Shown here: positions 50,579-60,358 of the stretch, piece after piece
Layout of the letters: each line of letters opens with the position of its first letter
How positions within the stretch are numbered: position 1 is the stretch's first letter
Assembly (NCBI GenBank): GCA_048262255.1
Contig: JBLXFH010000002.1
Coordinates: 496,001 to 560,000, forward strand
Reading direction: 5' to 3'
From: JABMNT01 sp048262255
GTDB taxonomy: Bacteria > Pseudomonadota > Alphaproteobacteria > Rhodospirillales > Casp-alpha2
Length of the DNA: 64,000 nt
Program-made: the position numbers and the translations under genes
Notes under the pieces: model-generated
What the model saw: only the letters and a program-made list of their open reading frames with translations
What the model was told of the DNA's origin: nothing
Databases searched by the model: none

Positions 50579-52153
50579 TCAACCAACGATCAAACCGCAG
50601 CCATTACGCCGCTCATCCCCGGCGGCCCAGAAATCTTGCTTTTCGGGATCGAAGCCAACCCCATGGACGCCGCCAAAGAACAAACTTTTTTCCGACCAGA
50701 CTTTTGCCGTATCAAACGTTTCGGCGAATGACGCGCTGATCTCAGCATCAAAGCCCGCCTCTATGTCGAGACGCCCTTGTTCGAGATGTAATCGCGGCGC
50801 CGCAATCGCTGCTTCCAGTGGCATTCCATAATCCACCAGATTAACAAGCACCTGCAGGATCGCCGTCCGAATGCGATTTGACCCGCCGGACCCCAGCGCT
50901 GTCATCCGGCCGCCCGGCTGCATCAACAGGCTTGGCGCCATCATTGAGCCCATGCGCGTGTTGGTGAGCCACTGATGAAATCCATGCGGATTGATGTCTT
51001 CTTCTCCCAGCATATTATTCAGCATAATGCCCGTATTGGGCGCCAAATACCCCGAGCCTTCACCGTTGGAGATAGTCAGCGCCGCAGCATTTCCCTCATC
51101 GTCAATGACGCTGATATGGGTAGTCCCACGATGGGCAGACGGACTGCCGAGCACCTCGCTGCGGTATTTTTCGACCAATTCCGGGGCAAAAAGCATGTCC
51201 TCGGCCGCATCCGGATCCTGCTCATGGATTTTGGCTTCCAGGCGCGCTTCATTTGTCAGGCCCATGATATGAGCGAGCCCGGTGAGGTATTCACGGCCAC
51301 CATGCGGCTTGTCCGTAAAGACCACTTCATTCAGCATCGCCAGCGCAAAGGCGATCAGAAGGCCGCCACTTGACGGGGGCGGATTGGTGATGAAGGTCGT
51401 GTTCCGATATTCACGAACCAGAGGCGAGCGACGGACCACCTGATAGGTTTCCAGATCACGACGCCGCAAAGCGCCGCCTCCATTCCCACAATCCGCATCC
51501 ACCCGGGCGGAAATTTCACCCCGGTAAAACAACTCTTCACCCTCTCGTGCAATGGCCTCCATGGCGTCAGCAAAGGCGATATTGGTAAAAACTTCACCTT
51601 CGCCGACCAGCTTTTCCGGATCAGTCGGCGAGGCGAAAATGGCGCGGCTTTCCGGCGTCGACATATAAATGCCGCCAACCACCTGAAAAATGCGGGACTG
51701 CAAGGCATTGATAACAACGCCCTCCCGCGCCAGAGCCAACCCCGGCTCGACAACCCGCGTCACCGGCATTCGGCCCAAATCGCCAACCACGTCAAACAAC
51801 CCTTTGACCGCGCCAGGTACGGCAATCGACGCCCGACCAATATGAAACTCCTGCTGGGTCGGGCCAAAATCACACAGCACCGGGAAAAAATCGCAAGAGT
51901 CTACTGGTGCATGAGCACCGGGGGTTTGGGCAAAAAAGTCATAGATGAGGGGTTGTTTTCCAGCAGGGTGGGCCATCAGAAACCCGCCGCCGCCCATGGA
52001 CGATAAAACAGGCTCGCTGATACAGGACGCCACCATCGCCGCCATCACCGCATCGAAGGCATTGCCGCCTTCTTCCAGAGCAATCTCGGCAGCCCTTGCG
52101 GTTTCCGGGTGCCCTGCCGCAATGGCCCCTTTTTTGCGTTTGGCACTGCCCAC
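50579..52153 (-). CDS. Gamma-glutamyltransferase-family enzyme
   Basis: 524 residues. GHPETARAAEIALEEGGNAFDA near the start, and the autocleavage site with the nucleophile Thr in RGTTHISVIDDEGNAAAL, then LNNMLGEED and GSGGSNRIRTAILQ define the GGT fold; the precursor should self-cleave at that Thr. No signal peptide is seen, so it is probably cytoplasmic, unlike the classical periplasmic enzyme. The substrate may be a glutathione derivative or an acyl compound. It stands alone. Confidence 0.85.
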   Translation of the reverse strand: MGSAKRKKGAIAAGHPETARAAEIALEEGGNAFDAVMAAMVASCISEPVLSSMGGGGFLMAHPAGKQPLIYDFFAQTPGAHAPVDSCDFFPVLCDFGPTQQEFHIGRASIAVPGAVKGLFDVVGDLGRMPVTRVVEPGLALAREGVVINALQSRIFQVVGGIYMSTPESRAIFASPTDPEKLVGEGEVFTNIAFADAMEAIAREGEELFYRGEISARVDADCGNGGGALRRRDLETYQVVRRSPLVREYRNTTFITNPPPSSGGLLIAFALAMLNEVVFTDKPHGGREYLTGLAHIMGLTNEARLEAKIHEQDPDAAEDMLFAPELVEKYRSEVLGSPSAHRGTTHISVIDDEGNAAALTISNGEGSGYLAPNTGIMLNNMLGEEDINPHGFHQWLTNTRMGSMMAPSLLMQPGGRMTALGSGGSNRIRTAILQVLVNLVDYGMPLEAAIAAPRLHLEQGRLDIEAGFDAEISASFAETFDTAKVWSEKSLFFGGVHGVGFDPEKQDFWAAGDERRNGCGLIVG

Positions 52154-52311
52154 TGCTCATTCATCCTTCTGCGGTTTTACCGATTCCGATACTGGGGAAT
52201 TAGACCGCTCTTTGCAACGCTGCGGCATGGTTATCAAGGGCATCAAACAAACGTTTAACACAGCCCGCCGTTTCTGTATGCTGGGCTGAAATTCATAACA
52301 AGAGGTCATTT

Positions 52312-52917
52312 ATGAAAATTCTGCAGTTCTTTATGTTGAGCCTGTCTTTTGCGCTTGCCGCCCTCCCGTCCGCATCGGCCGAGGAGGCTCAGATGAACGC
52401 ACAATTACTCAGGGAGCTCCCGTCCGAAAAAACCATTTTTGTGCAGGTTTTGGATAATTCCGACCAAAACCTTGCCCTGAAAGCCGATATAGAAAACGAG
52501 CTTCAGAAAAATGGATACAGTCTCTCTGAAAGCGCCCCTCTTGTTTTGAATTTCACGACACAAGACCAGCTTGGGGTCTGGGACTCCGGTTCCAAAAGAT
52601 ATATTTTTTCGTTTGAAGCGAAAAGCGGCACCGAAGGTCACGAAGATACAAGAAAAGCTCGTGTGAATGTCTTTGATAGCGCCACCGGCGGGCTCCTAAA
52701 CAAAAGTGGCAACGCACAAGGCACAACATCGACGGCAAGCCAGTATCGGCTCGACATCACAGTTGAATCCCGGACCACAGGCAAAACCTTCTGGCGGGGG
52801 TGGTCGGAAGCGGCACTTGAGGCTGGCGACAGTCAGGCCCTGATCAAAAAAATGATCCCGCCGCTAATGAAAATCATCGGACAAACGGTTCGTAAACAGT
52901 CTTTCACGATCCACTAA
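52312..52917 (+). CDS. Secreted hypothetical protein
   Basis: 201 residues with a signal peptide ending SASAE (about residue 22-23). The mature protein is a beta-rich domain with a helical end (ALIKKMIPPLMKIIGQTV), resembling the many DUF4136-like envelope proteins but not clearly matching. AACAAGAGGTCATTT is the leader with GAGG SD. No partner gene is adjacent. Confidence 0.7.
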   Translation: MKILQFFMLSLSFALAALPSASAEEAQMNAQLLRELPSEKTIFVQVLDNSDQNLALKADIENELQKNGYSLSESAPLVLNFTTQDQLGVWDSGSKRYIFSFEAKSGTEGHEDTRKARVNVFDSATGGLLNKSGNAQGTTSTASQYRLDITVESRTTGKTFWRGWSEAALEAGDSQALIKKMIPPLMKIIGQTVRKQSFTIH

Positions 52918-52965
52918 CCCCCCTATTGGGAACATAGATTCCCTTTTTGACTATATTTTTTATTT

Positions 52966-52985
52966 CTATATTTCTAGAATTATAG
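52966..52985. promoter_or_regulatory. ArsR-type operator palindrome
   Basis: CTATATTTCTAGAATTATAG is a 20-base palindrome with one mismatched position in each arm, ending one base before the -35 (TTGACT 52986-52991) of the next promoter. Its position and sequence type match ArsR-family operators. Confidence 0.6.
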
Positions 52986-53014
52986 TTGACTTATTGAGCC
53001 GATTTCTGTTAGAT
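52986..53014 (+). promoter_or_regulatory. Promoter of the ArsR-family gene
   Basis: TTGACT (52986-52991), 17-base spacer, TTAGAT (53009-53014). The expected start point is close to 53021-53022, which is the ATG chosen for the gene, so a leaderless mRNA is likely. The operator overlaps the upstream edge. Confidence 0.5.
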
Positions 53015-53021
53015 GTCGCCC

Positions 53022-53348
53022 ATGGATATGGATACGGCTGCAAAATGTCTGAACGAACTGGGTAACCCGACCCGGCTGGCGATCTTTCGTCTGCTCGTCC
53101 GCGCCGGGGAACCGGGCCTGACCGTCGGCGGCCTGCAAAAGCGCTTGGAAGTTCCGGCGTCGACCCTGTCGCATCATATCTCGCATCTGGTTTGGGCGGG
53201 GTTGATTGTCCAGGAACGCGAAGGACGGACCCTTCATTGCCGCACCCGGCCCGCTGTCATGGACCAGTTGATCGGCTTTTTAATGGATGAATGCTGCAAG
53301 GGGTTTGATGAGGAAGCCGACAGCCCTTCGGCCAAAACCGCAAGCTGA
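53022..53348 (+). CDS. ArsR-family winged-helix repressor
   Basis: 108 residues from ATG 53022 (MDMDTAAKCLNELGNPTRLAIFRLL). An ATG three codons earlier (53013) falls within the -10, so it is rejected. The HTH is LTVGGLQKRLEVPASTLSHHISHLVWAGLI. Two adjacent cysteines (DECCKG) near the end could bind a metal or arsenical. It represses by metal release in most family members. It is followed by a permease gene in the same direction, so a resistance pair is likely. Confidence 0.85.
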   Translation: MDMDTAAKCLNELGNPTRLAIFRLLVRAGEPGLTVGGLQKRLEVPASTLSHHISHLVWAGLIVQEREGRTLHCRTRPAVMDQLIGFLMDECCKGFDEEADSPSAKTAS

Positions 53349-53401
53349 AGGCTTTTTTTTGAATAATTATTTCGATAATTCTGGAAATATAGGCAATCAA
53401 A

Positions 53402-54460
53402 ATGGATGGTTTGAACCCGAGACAAGAAGATCTGAAACCGGCCCCTTTCAAATGGCCGAAAGTGGACCCGGTTATATGGGCGGTCCTCGGCATCACTCTT
53501 GTCCTTGTCCTGCTGGACCGCCAGCAGATCAGTGAAAGCCTGCGCTTTGTCGGTGACGCTCTGATCTGGATTTTCCCTTTCTTCCTGTTGTCGATTGGTG
53601 TCGCCGCTTACGCGAAAGCCAGCGGTGCCGAACATTTGATCGCCGCCATCTTCGCCGGGAACCCGATGCGCATGATCGTTCTTGCCGCCCTGTTTGGCGC
53701 CATTTCGCCGTTCTGCTCCTGCGGTGTTATTCCGCTTGTCGCTGGCCTATTGGCGGCTGGCGTTCCACTGGCCCCCGTCATGGCCTTTTGGCTGAGTTCT
53801 CCCTTGATGGACCCGGAAATGTTCATCATCAGTGCGGCAGCCATTGGCCTGCCGTTCACCATCGCCAAAACCATTGCCGCACTGGGTATTGGTTTGGCCG
53901 GCGGATTTTTGACTCACGCTTTACAAAAATCTGGAGGCCTGCAAAATCCTTTGCGGCTTGCCCTGTCTTCTCAGGGTTGTGGGTCTTCCTGCAAACCGAA
54001 GCTCGACAAGCCGAGCGTCAACTGGAAGCCTTGGCAGGAAACGGCCCGGCGCGGACTGTTCGCCGACTCCATAAAGGAAAACGGCTGGTTTCTCGGCAAA
54101 TGGCTGACCATGGCTTTTATCGTCGAAAGCCTGATGGTCGCCTACATTCCGGCATCGCTAATCTCGCAATGGCTCGGCACCGACGCCTGGTGGACAATAC
54201 CGCTGTCCGTCGGGGTTGGCGTCCCGACCTATCTCAATGGCTTTGCCGCCGTACCGCTGATCGCCAACCTGATCGACATGGGCATGATGCCGGGCGCCGC
54301 CATGGCCTTTATGATCGCCGGAGGCGTCACCAGCATTCCGGCTGCCATGGCCGTTTTTGCTCTGGCACGCAAACCGCTGTTCCTCTGGTATCTGCTGTTA
54401 TCGCTCACGGGTGCGCTGGCATCCGGGGTGATCTATCAACTCGCGATCGGGGTCCTGTAA
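53402..54460 (+). CDS. DUF318/ArsP-type permease
   Basis: 352 residues with about eight membrane segments. The family motif GAISPFCSCGVIPLVAGLLA contains a Cys-Ser-Cys, which resembles the metal site of ArsP, an exporter of trivalent organoarsenicals. A short cytoplasmic part after segment five has SCKPKLDKP. The family is broad, so arsenic transport is inferred from the ArsR neighbour. It follows the repressor by 53 bases. Confidence 0.85.
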   Translation: MDGLNPRQEDLKPAPFKWPKVDPVIWAVLGITLVLVLLDRQQISESLRFVGDALIWIFPFFLLSIGVAAYAKASGAEHLIAAIFAGNPMRMIVLAALFGAISPFCSCGVIPLVAGLLAAGVPLAPVMAFWLSSPLMDPEMFIISAAAIGLPFTIAKTIAALGIGLAGGFLTHALQKSGGLQNPLRLALSSQGCGSSCKPKLDKPSVNWKPWQETARRGLFADSIKENGWFLGKWLTMAFIVESLMVAYIPASLISQWLGTDAWWTIPLSVGVGVPTYLNGFAAVPLIANLIDMGMMPGAAMAFMIAGGVTSIPAAMAVFALARKPLFLWYLLLSLTGALASGVIYQLAIGVL

Positions 54461-54464
54461 GGGG

Positions 54465-54860
54465 TCATTCATCCATCAGGGCTTCGCCCCGGCGGGTCAG
54501 TTCAATGGCGTCCATAGCCCAGGTGGCCAAAGCATTCAGGTGCTCCTGATCAAAACCGAAAGCGGCCGATATATCGCTGATCATGCCCGCTTCCGCATCG
54601 TGCAGAAAATCATCGGCATAGACCATTCTCAGCAATTCAAGCATGGCGATCACGCGGGACTTATAGGTGGTGAATGCCGAAACATCGGTATCCGCCAGCA
54701 CGGCGGTCATGCCCGGATTATGGGTCAGGCCGAGCTGGCTTTTCAAACTCTGGAACGCATCCAGTTCACTCATATCATCTTCACCATCAATCATGCTCAT
54801 GCGTTGCGCCAGAATTAAAAACGATTCTTTTTGCGCCTTATTCAACAAATGAAGAAACAT
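54465..54860 (-). CDS. TerB-like helical protein
   Basis: 131 residues from ATG 54860 (MFLHLLNKAQKESFLILAQRM). The longer frame to 55010 lacks coding character. The sequence follows the TerB/DjlA-like helical fold, with the metal-ligand acidic cluster in MIDGEDDMSELD. The function is unknown; such proteins are linked with stress. It converges with the permease gene at 5-base spacing. Confidence 0.65.
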   Translation of the reverse strand: MFLHLLNKAQKESFLILAQRMSMIDGEDDMSELDAFQSLKSQLGLTHNPGMTAVLADTDVSAFTTYKSRVIAMLELLRMVYADDFLHDAEAGMISDISAAFGFDQEHLNALATWAMDAIELTRRGEALMDE

Positions 54861-55078
54861 AATGAACCACTCCGAAATGTAACCGAACTGAAAAGGACTC
54901 GTCACCAAATCCGCGAATGCATTAACTGATATCACGGACGGGGTAAAAAATCCTTGGTAAAAAATGTACCGGAGCGCTTGCTGAATCTGATGAATTTCGC
55001 TACGAAACACCTGTTTTCAAAATATTCGTTCCCGTAACACTTAACGCGCCATCACTGCATGCTCCAAGGAAGGTCGAT

Positions 55079-56257
55079 ATGACCGAAACACAAACGGTGG
55101 CCCTTTTGCCAACAGGCATGGCCGATATCTTACCCCCGGACGCCGCCTTTGAAGCTGCGACGCTTAACCAGTTGATGACGGCTTTTGCCGGATATGGATA
55201 TGAGCGGATCAAACCGCCACTGATTGAGTTCGAAGAAAGCCTGCTTGGCGGACTTGGCACAACGGTTTCTTCAGAGACTTTCCGGCTCATGGACCCCGTC
55301 TCCCAGCACATGATGGGGGTGCGCGCTGACATGACCCCGCAGGTTGCGCGGATTGCGGCAACGCGTCTGAAAAATTACGCCCGGCCGCTTCGTTTGAGCT
55401 ATTCCGGCGACGTGCTTCGCGTCAAAGGCACCCAGTTGCGCCCGGAACGGCAATTCACCCAGGTCGGCGCCGAACTCATTGGCGCGGCCCTGACCCAGGC
55501 AGACGCCGAAGTTATTCTGATGGCGCTCACCGCATTGCAGGATTTGGGCGTTAAAGGCCTGTCCGTTGATCTGGCCATCCCGACACTGGTCCCGGCGCTT
55601 TGCCGTGAACTCAACATAACCGGCGACGCTGAAAAACAGTTGCGTTTAGCTCTGGATCACAAGGATGCGGCCACCGTCGAAAGCCTGTCCGGTCAAATTG
55701 GCGAAACAAGCGCCCAACTGCTGGGACGGCTGTTGAATGCCGCTGGGCCCGCAGAGCAAACCCTGAAGTCCTTACACGTCATGCAACTCGGCCCGGAAGC
55801 GGCGAAAGAACGCGAGATGATTACGGAAATCGCCAATCTGGTTCACGCTGCAGCACCAACCACCCAGATCACCATAGACCCCGTTGAAAACCGGGGGTTT
55901 GAATATCACAGCGGCGTCACCTTTACATTTTTTGCACGTGGCGTACGCGGTGAGATTGGCAGTGGTGGGCGCTACAGGGCCGAAAACGGAACCGCAGATG
56001 GAGAACCGGCGACCGGCTTCACCCTGTTTATGGACACCATCTTGCGCGCCCTTCCCCGCCCCCAAGCGCAGGCCCGTATTTATTTGCCAACCGGCACCGA
56101 CAAAGCCATGATCGGCAAACTGCGCCAGGAAGGCTGGGCCACCGTCTGTGGCTTACAGGAAAATACCAATGAGCCAAACGAGGCGCGGCGTTTGCGCTGC
56201 ACGCATCTGCTGGAAAATGGCGAAATCAAAGAACTGAAGATCAACAAGGAAGGTTAA
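55079..56257 (+). CDS. hisZ: ATP phosphoribosyltransferase regulatory subunit
   Basis: 392 residues. The class II tRNA synthetase-like fold without full catalytic motifs: LLPTGMADILPPDAA, GYERIKPPLIEFEESL, MTPQVARIAATRL, and FTQVGAELIGAALTQADAE. With the short form of HisG it starts histidine synthesis; hisG itself lies elsewhere. The pairing with purA downstream (6-base gap) is usual in alphaproteobacteria, so they form one operon. Confidence 0.93.
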   Translation: MTETQTVALLPTGMADILPPDAAFEAATLNQLMTAFAGYGYERIKPPLIEFEESLLGGLGTTVSSETFRLMDPVSQHMMGVRADMTPQVARIAATRLKNYARPLRLSYSGDVLRVKGTQLRPERQFTQVGAELIGAALTQADAEVILMALTALQDLGVKGLSVDLAIPTLVPALCRELNITGDAEKQLRLALDHKDAATVESLSGQIGETSAQLLGRLLNAAGPAEQTLKSLHVMQLGPEAAKEREMITEIANLVHAAAPTTQITIDPVENRGFEYHSGVTFTFFARGVRGEIGSGGRYRAENGTADGEPATGFTLFMDTILRALPRPQAQARIYLPTGTDKAMIGKLRQEGWATVCGLQENTNEPNEARRLRCTHLLENGEIKELKINKEG

Positions 56258-56263
56258 TTCAAT

Positions 56264-57556
56264 ATGGCCAATGTGGTTGTGGTTGGTTCCCAATGGGGCG
56301 ATGAAGGCAAAGGCAAGATTGTTGATTGGCTGTCCGAGCGAGCAGACGTCGTTGTCCGCTTTCAAGGCGGCCATAATGCCGGCCACACCCTGGTCATTGA
56401 TGGCATTGTCTACAAACTTAGCCTGTTGCCGTCAGGCATCGTCCGCCCCGGGAAAGCCTCGATCATTGGCAACGGCGTTGTCCTTGACCCCTGGGCATTG
56501 CTCAAGGAAATCGCGTCTGTCCGCAGCCAGGGCGTGAAAATCAGCCCCGACAATCTGAAAATATCGGAACAGGTTCCTTTGATCCTGCCGTTGCACCGCA
56601 ATCTGGATCTGGCCCGCGAACAGGCAGCCGGAGCAGGTAAGATCGGCACAACAGGCCGCGGCATCGGCCCGGCTTATGAAGATAAAACCGCGCGCCGCGC
56701 CATCCGGCTTGGCGATCTTGCGGAAATGAGCTCGCTCGAAGGCAAGATCGACCGCCTGCTGTTTCACCACAACGCGCTGCTGCGCGGCATGGGCATGCCG
56801 GAATTGGCTGGCGCCGAATTGCTGGCAGAACTGCAAGAGGTGGCTCCCCAGGTTCTCCCCTATGCCAGCGCCGTCTGGCAGGACATGGACAAGGCCCGCA
56901 GCCGCGGCAAACGTATTCTGTTTGAGGGCGCACAAGGCACCATGCTCGACATCGACCATGGCACCTACCCTTACGTCACCTCATCAAACACCGTCGCCGG
57001 TCAGGCTGCCGTCGGCTCCGGGCAGGGCCCGAACGCCATTGATTTTGTACTGGGCATCACCAAGGCCTATACCACCCGCGTCGGCAGCGGCCCTTTCCCG
57101 ACCGAACAGGACAACGAGATTGGGCGGACCCTTGGCGAACGTGGACATGAATTTGGTACCGTTACCGGTCGTCCGCGCCGTTGTGGCTGGTTTGATGCTG
57201 TTTTGGTTCGCCAAGCCGTTAAAGTGAATGGCATTTCCGGCATTGCATTGACCAAACTGGACATTCTCGATGGCGTTGGCGACTTGAAAGTCTGTACCGG
57301 CTACCGTATTGACGGTGAGGTTTTCGATTATCTGCCCGCCTCAACAGAACGTCAGGCCCGGGTCGAGCCGATTTATGAAACCATGGAAGGCTGGACGGAA
57401 AGCACCCAGGGCGCACGTAGCTGGGCCGATTTGCCGGCGACATGCATTAAATATATCCGCCGGATCGAGGAGTTGATCGAAGCGCCCGTCGCCCTTTTAT
57501 CCACATCACCCGAGCGCGACGACACAATTTTGGTGCAAGATCCCTTCGCCGATTAA
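56264..57556 (+). CDS. purA: Adenylosuccinate synthetase
   Basis: 430 residues. GSQWGDEGKGKIVDWLSE, VRFQGGHNAGHTLV, GTTGRGIGPAYEDK, LFEGAQGTMLDIDHGTYPYVTSSN and TGRPRRCGWFDAV cover the P-loop, catalytic Asp/His and IMP loops. It links IMP and aspartate with GTP in the AMP route. Downstream of hisZ by 6 bases. Confidence 0.98.
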   Translation: MANVVVVGSQWGDEGKGKIVDWLSERADVVVRFQGGHNAGHTLVIDGIVYKLSLLPSGIVRPGKASIIGNGVVLDPWALLKEIASVRSQGVKISPDNLKISEQVPLILPLHRNLDLAREQAAGAGKIGTTGRGIGPAYEDKTARRAIRLGDLAEMSSLEGKIDRLLFHHNALLRGMGMPELAGAELLAELQEVAPQVLPYASAVWQDMDKARSRGKRILFEGAQGTMLDIDHGTYPYVTSSNTVAGQAAVGSGQGPNAIDFVLGITKAYTTRVGSGPFPTEQDNEIGRTLGERGHEFGTVTGRPRRCGWFDAVLVRQAVKVNGISGIALTKLDILDGVGDLKVCTGYRIDGEVFDYLPASTERQARVEPIYETMEGWTESTQGARSWADLPATCIKYIRRIEELIEAPVALLSTSPERDDTILVQDPFAD

Positions 57557-57696
57557 GTCTATCTTAACCATTCGTGTGGACTAAAAAGCAAACCCCATTG
57601 TTTTTTTGACTGCATACCGTTAGAATTACCTACGAAATACCAATGCAAGCCTGACAGGAACGTTTCGGTCTGCATTAGGGCGTAGGATTTGTGACC

Positions 57697-59808
57697 ATGG
57701 CAGAACAGCCTTTGGAAACGGATGAAGTCGCAGAGGAGCTTCCGCCTGACGTGGCGGAAATGTTCGAGCCTGCGGATACTCCGATGGAAAATGCTCCCCC
57801 GCAGCGCAGTGGCGCTGGCGGGCCTGTTGTTCTTAAAGATCGGTATATGCTCGATACGGGCACCCCTTTACCGCAGTTTGATTCTCCATCTGCCAAAGCC
57901 TATCTTTGTGAGGACCGTCGCGATCTTGGGCAAAAGCTTTTCGCCCTCATTTGCTCACCGGAAATCCCGACCCGCCTGCCGTCCATTCGGGCCCAGATGG
58001 ATGGCGATCCGACGGGGCGCATGGATCTGGTCAACTGGGACGTCATTTACTGGCCGCCTCTCGGGCAACGCACCATGGCTATCATTTTCGCGCAGCCTCT
58101 GGGCGGACGGGTTCTGCACCGCCTTGCCCGCAAGGAAACCAAAATCACCGAATATGACGTTCCCCGCAAGCTGGCCGACCCGCTGGCCCTGATCCTCCAG
58201 AAAATGTCGACGCTGTTGACGCCGCATCGCGCCATCCGCCCTGAGAATATATTTTTCCGTGACGAGGAAATGACGGAGATCATCATCGGTGAAAACGTAT
58301 CTTCGCCGCCAGGATTTGATCAGCCGTCCATCTTTGAGCCTATTGAGCGGGCACTGGCCGATCCATCGGGCCGAGGCGTAGGCACAGCGCGAGATGACAT
58401 TTTTGCATTGGGAGTGACAATTGGCATTCTGGTCCTTGGCCACAATCCGGTCGCAAAAATCAAGGATGAAGATTTGAACAGGGCTCGTCTCGAGCAGGGC
58501 TCTTATGCCGTTATCTTCGGCAATTCACGCATTCCCCTGCCACTGCTCGAGCCACTGCGTGGTATGCTCAACGATGATCCAATAGCCCGCTGGGATTTTA
58601 ACGAGATTTCCAATTGGCTGACCGGACAGCGGACAACAACGACCAAAAGAGCCCCATTAACAAAATCCGAAATTCCGTTCCACTTTCGTGGCAAAGACTA
58701 TACAAGCGCCCGCTCACTTGCTCTTCACCTGGCGCAAAAGATTCCTGACGCGGCAAAAGTTCTGAGCGAAGACGCTTTCGATATCTGGCTTCGCCGTTCT
58801 TTAGGCGAAAAAGATATGGCCGATTCCATAAAAGGCATCGTACAAAATTCGAAATTCCATAAAGACGGGTATCAGGGCTCGGATGAGTATCTGGTCTGTC
58901 AGGCCTGTATGGTCCTCGATCCGACAGGTCCCATCCGATACAAATCTGTGTCTTTCATGCCCGATGGCTTTGGCCCCATGATGGCGATTCAGTCCTTGCA
59001 CCACAACAACAGCCAGCTTGCTGGCGAGGTTCTGTCTTATGACCTGATTTCGACCTGGCTGACCCGTCAGATGACCCCATTTCCCGGCACTTCCGAAATT
59101 CGCGACAACACGGCAACCCTGAAAGGGTTCCTGTCAATCAACGACATTGGCTATGGCCTTGAGCGCGTCCTGTACGAAATCAACCCCGGCCTGGCTTGCC
59201 ACAGCCCTCTTATATTGGAAGATTACGTGCTTCTCATTGAACACATTCTTCCTGCTCTGGACAAAGCCGCCAACAACGCAGACACAAGCCAGCGCCCGAT
59301 GGATCGCCACATCGCCGCCTTTGTTGCATCCCGCTTTGATCAGGACATTCATCCCCATCTCAGAGCGCTGGCGTCCCAGTCCCGCGATACGTCGGTCGTT
59401 GGTCTCTTGAGCCTTTATGCATTTTTACAGTGGAAACTGCGTGAGCAACAGCTGCTGGGGCTGTCAAGCTGGGTAGGTGGATTGCTGGGCCCCGCCATCA
59501 ACAGCTACCATAACCGGATCACCCGGGGTAATATTGAAAAGGATATTCCCCGTCTCGTCCGCAAAGGCAGCCTGCCGGAACTGTTTGATCTGGTGGATAA
59601 TGCTGAACGTCGCAAGGATGACCGTGAAGGCTACGCCGAGGCCAAAGCGGAATGGGTGGCAGCGGAAGAAGAGATAAACGATATCGAAGGGGCAGGTGAC
59701 GAGCGGATTACCAAAGCGGAAAGAGCCGGTCAGCAAGCCGCGGCTGTCATCTCCATTGTCATTACGCTGACGGTGGTAACCGTCTTGCTGATACTTCAAG
59801 CTTGGTAA
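57697..59808 (+). CDS. Membrane-anchored pseudokinase-like protein
   Basis: 703 residues from ATG 57697. About residues 45-310 look like a protein-kinase fold: MAIIFAQPLGG as hinge, HRAIRPENIFF (about 176-186) at the catalytic loop with Ala in place of the Asp of H-R-D, and IIIGENV at the DFG position. DDIFALGVTIGILVLGHNPV matches the following helix. The catalytic Asp and metal site are missing, so it is a pseudokinase. The middle is helical and the end has one membrane helix (AAVISIVITLTVVTVLLIL), a C-terminal anchor. No partner known; the next gene is a membrane protein. Confidence 0.65.
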   Translation: MAEQPLETDEVAEELPPDVAEMFEPADTPMENAPPQRSGAGGPVVLKDRYMLDTGTPLPQFDSPSAKAYLCEDRRDLGQKLFALICSPEIPTRLPSIRAQMDGDPTGRMDLVNWDVIYWPPLGQRTMAIIFAQPLGGRVLHRLARKETKITEYDVPRKLADPLALILQKMSTLLTPHRAIRPENIFFRDEEMTEIIIGENVSSPPGFDQPSIFEPIERALADPSGRGVGTARDDIFALGVTIGILVLGHNPVAKIKDEDLNRARLEQGSYAVIFGNSRIPLPLLEPLRGMLNDDPIARWDFNEISNWLTGQRTTTTKRAPLTKSEIPFHFRGKDYTSARSLALHLAQKIPDAAKVLSEDAFDIWLRRSLGEKDMADSIKGIVQNSKFHKDGYQGSDEYLVCQACMVLDPTGPIRYKSVSFMPDGFGPMMAIQSLHHNNSQLAGEVLSYDLISTWLTRQMTPFPGTSEIRDNTATLKGFLSINDIGYGLERVLYEINPGLACHSPLILEDYVLLIEHILPALDKAANNADTSQRPMDRHIAAFVASRFDQDIHPHLRALASQSRDTSVVGLLSLYAFLQWKLREQQLLGLSSWVGGLLGPAINSYHNRITRGNIEKDIPRLVRKGSLPELFDLVDNAERRKDDREGYAEAKAEWVAAEEEINDIEGAGDERITKAERAGQQAAAVISIVITLTVVTVLLILQAW

Positions 59809-59824
59809 TGGGTTTATATTTCTG

Positions 59825-60346
59825 ATGGCTAAAGCAGCAACCCAAACCGCCACCAAAGGACGTAACCTCACTGCATGGCTGTGGGGTGCCGGGCTGATTG
59901 CGTTGTGGATCATAGCCTCAACACCGTCCCTGATTATTTTCGGGCTGGGAATGCTGCCAACTCTTGTCGCCTATTTTTGTGACCGGACAGAGCAGAAATA
60001 CGCCTTGTTCTGTGTCGGCGGTCTGAATTTTTGCGGGACATTTCCGTTTTTGTTGAAACTTTCTGACGATCACAGTATTTCTGCCGCCATGGCCATCATG
60101 AGTGATGTGTTTTCTCTGGCCATTATTTTTTCATCGGCCGGGTTTGGCTGGATGATGTTTCTGTCTATCCCGCCGGTTATTTCGTCCTTTTTAACCGTTC
60201 TGGCTGAGAGCCGTGTAAAAACGCTAAAAACGATTCAAAAACGCATTGTGGATGAATGGGGAAACAGCGTATCGGAAAGCAACGGAATCGCAGAAGAGCC
60301 CGCACTCCCAGTTGAACCGGAGGCACCAGTTCCGCAAACGCCCTAG
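59825..60346 (+). CDS. Hypothetical membrane protein next to pseudokinase
   Basis: 173 residues with about four hydrophobic segments (LWGAGLIALWIIASTPSLIIFGLGML, YALFCVGGLNFCGTFPFL, AIIFSSAGFGWMMFLSIPPVISSFL) and an acidic Pro-rich tail. No family recognised. It starts 17 bases after the pseudokinase stop, so they should be co-transcribed. The partnership may form a membrane signalling or scaffold unit, by inference. Confidence 0.6.
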   Translation: MAKAATQTATKGRNLTAWLWGAGLIALWIIASTPSLIIFGLGMLPTLVAYFCDRTEQKYALFCVGGLNFCGTFPFLLKLSDDHSISAAMAIMSDVFSLAIIFSSAGFGWMMFLSIPPVISSFLTVLAESRVKTLKTIQKRIVDEWGNSVSESNGIAEEPALPVEPEAPVPQTP

Positions 60347-60358
60347 TCACCGGTTCTA

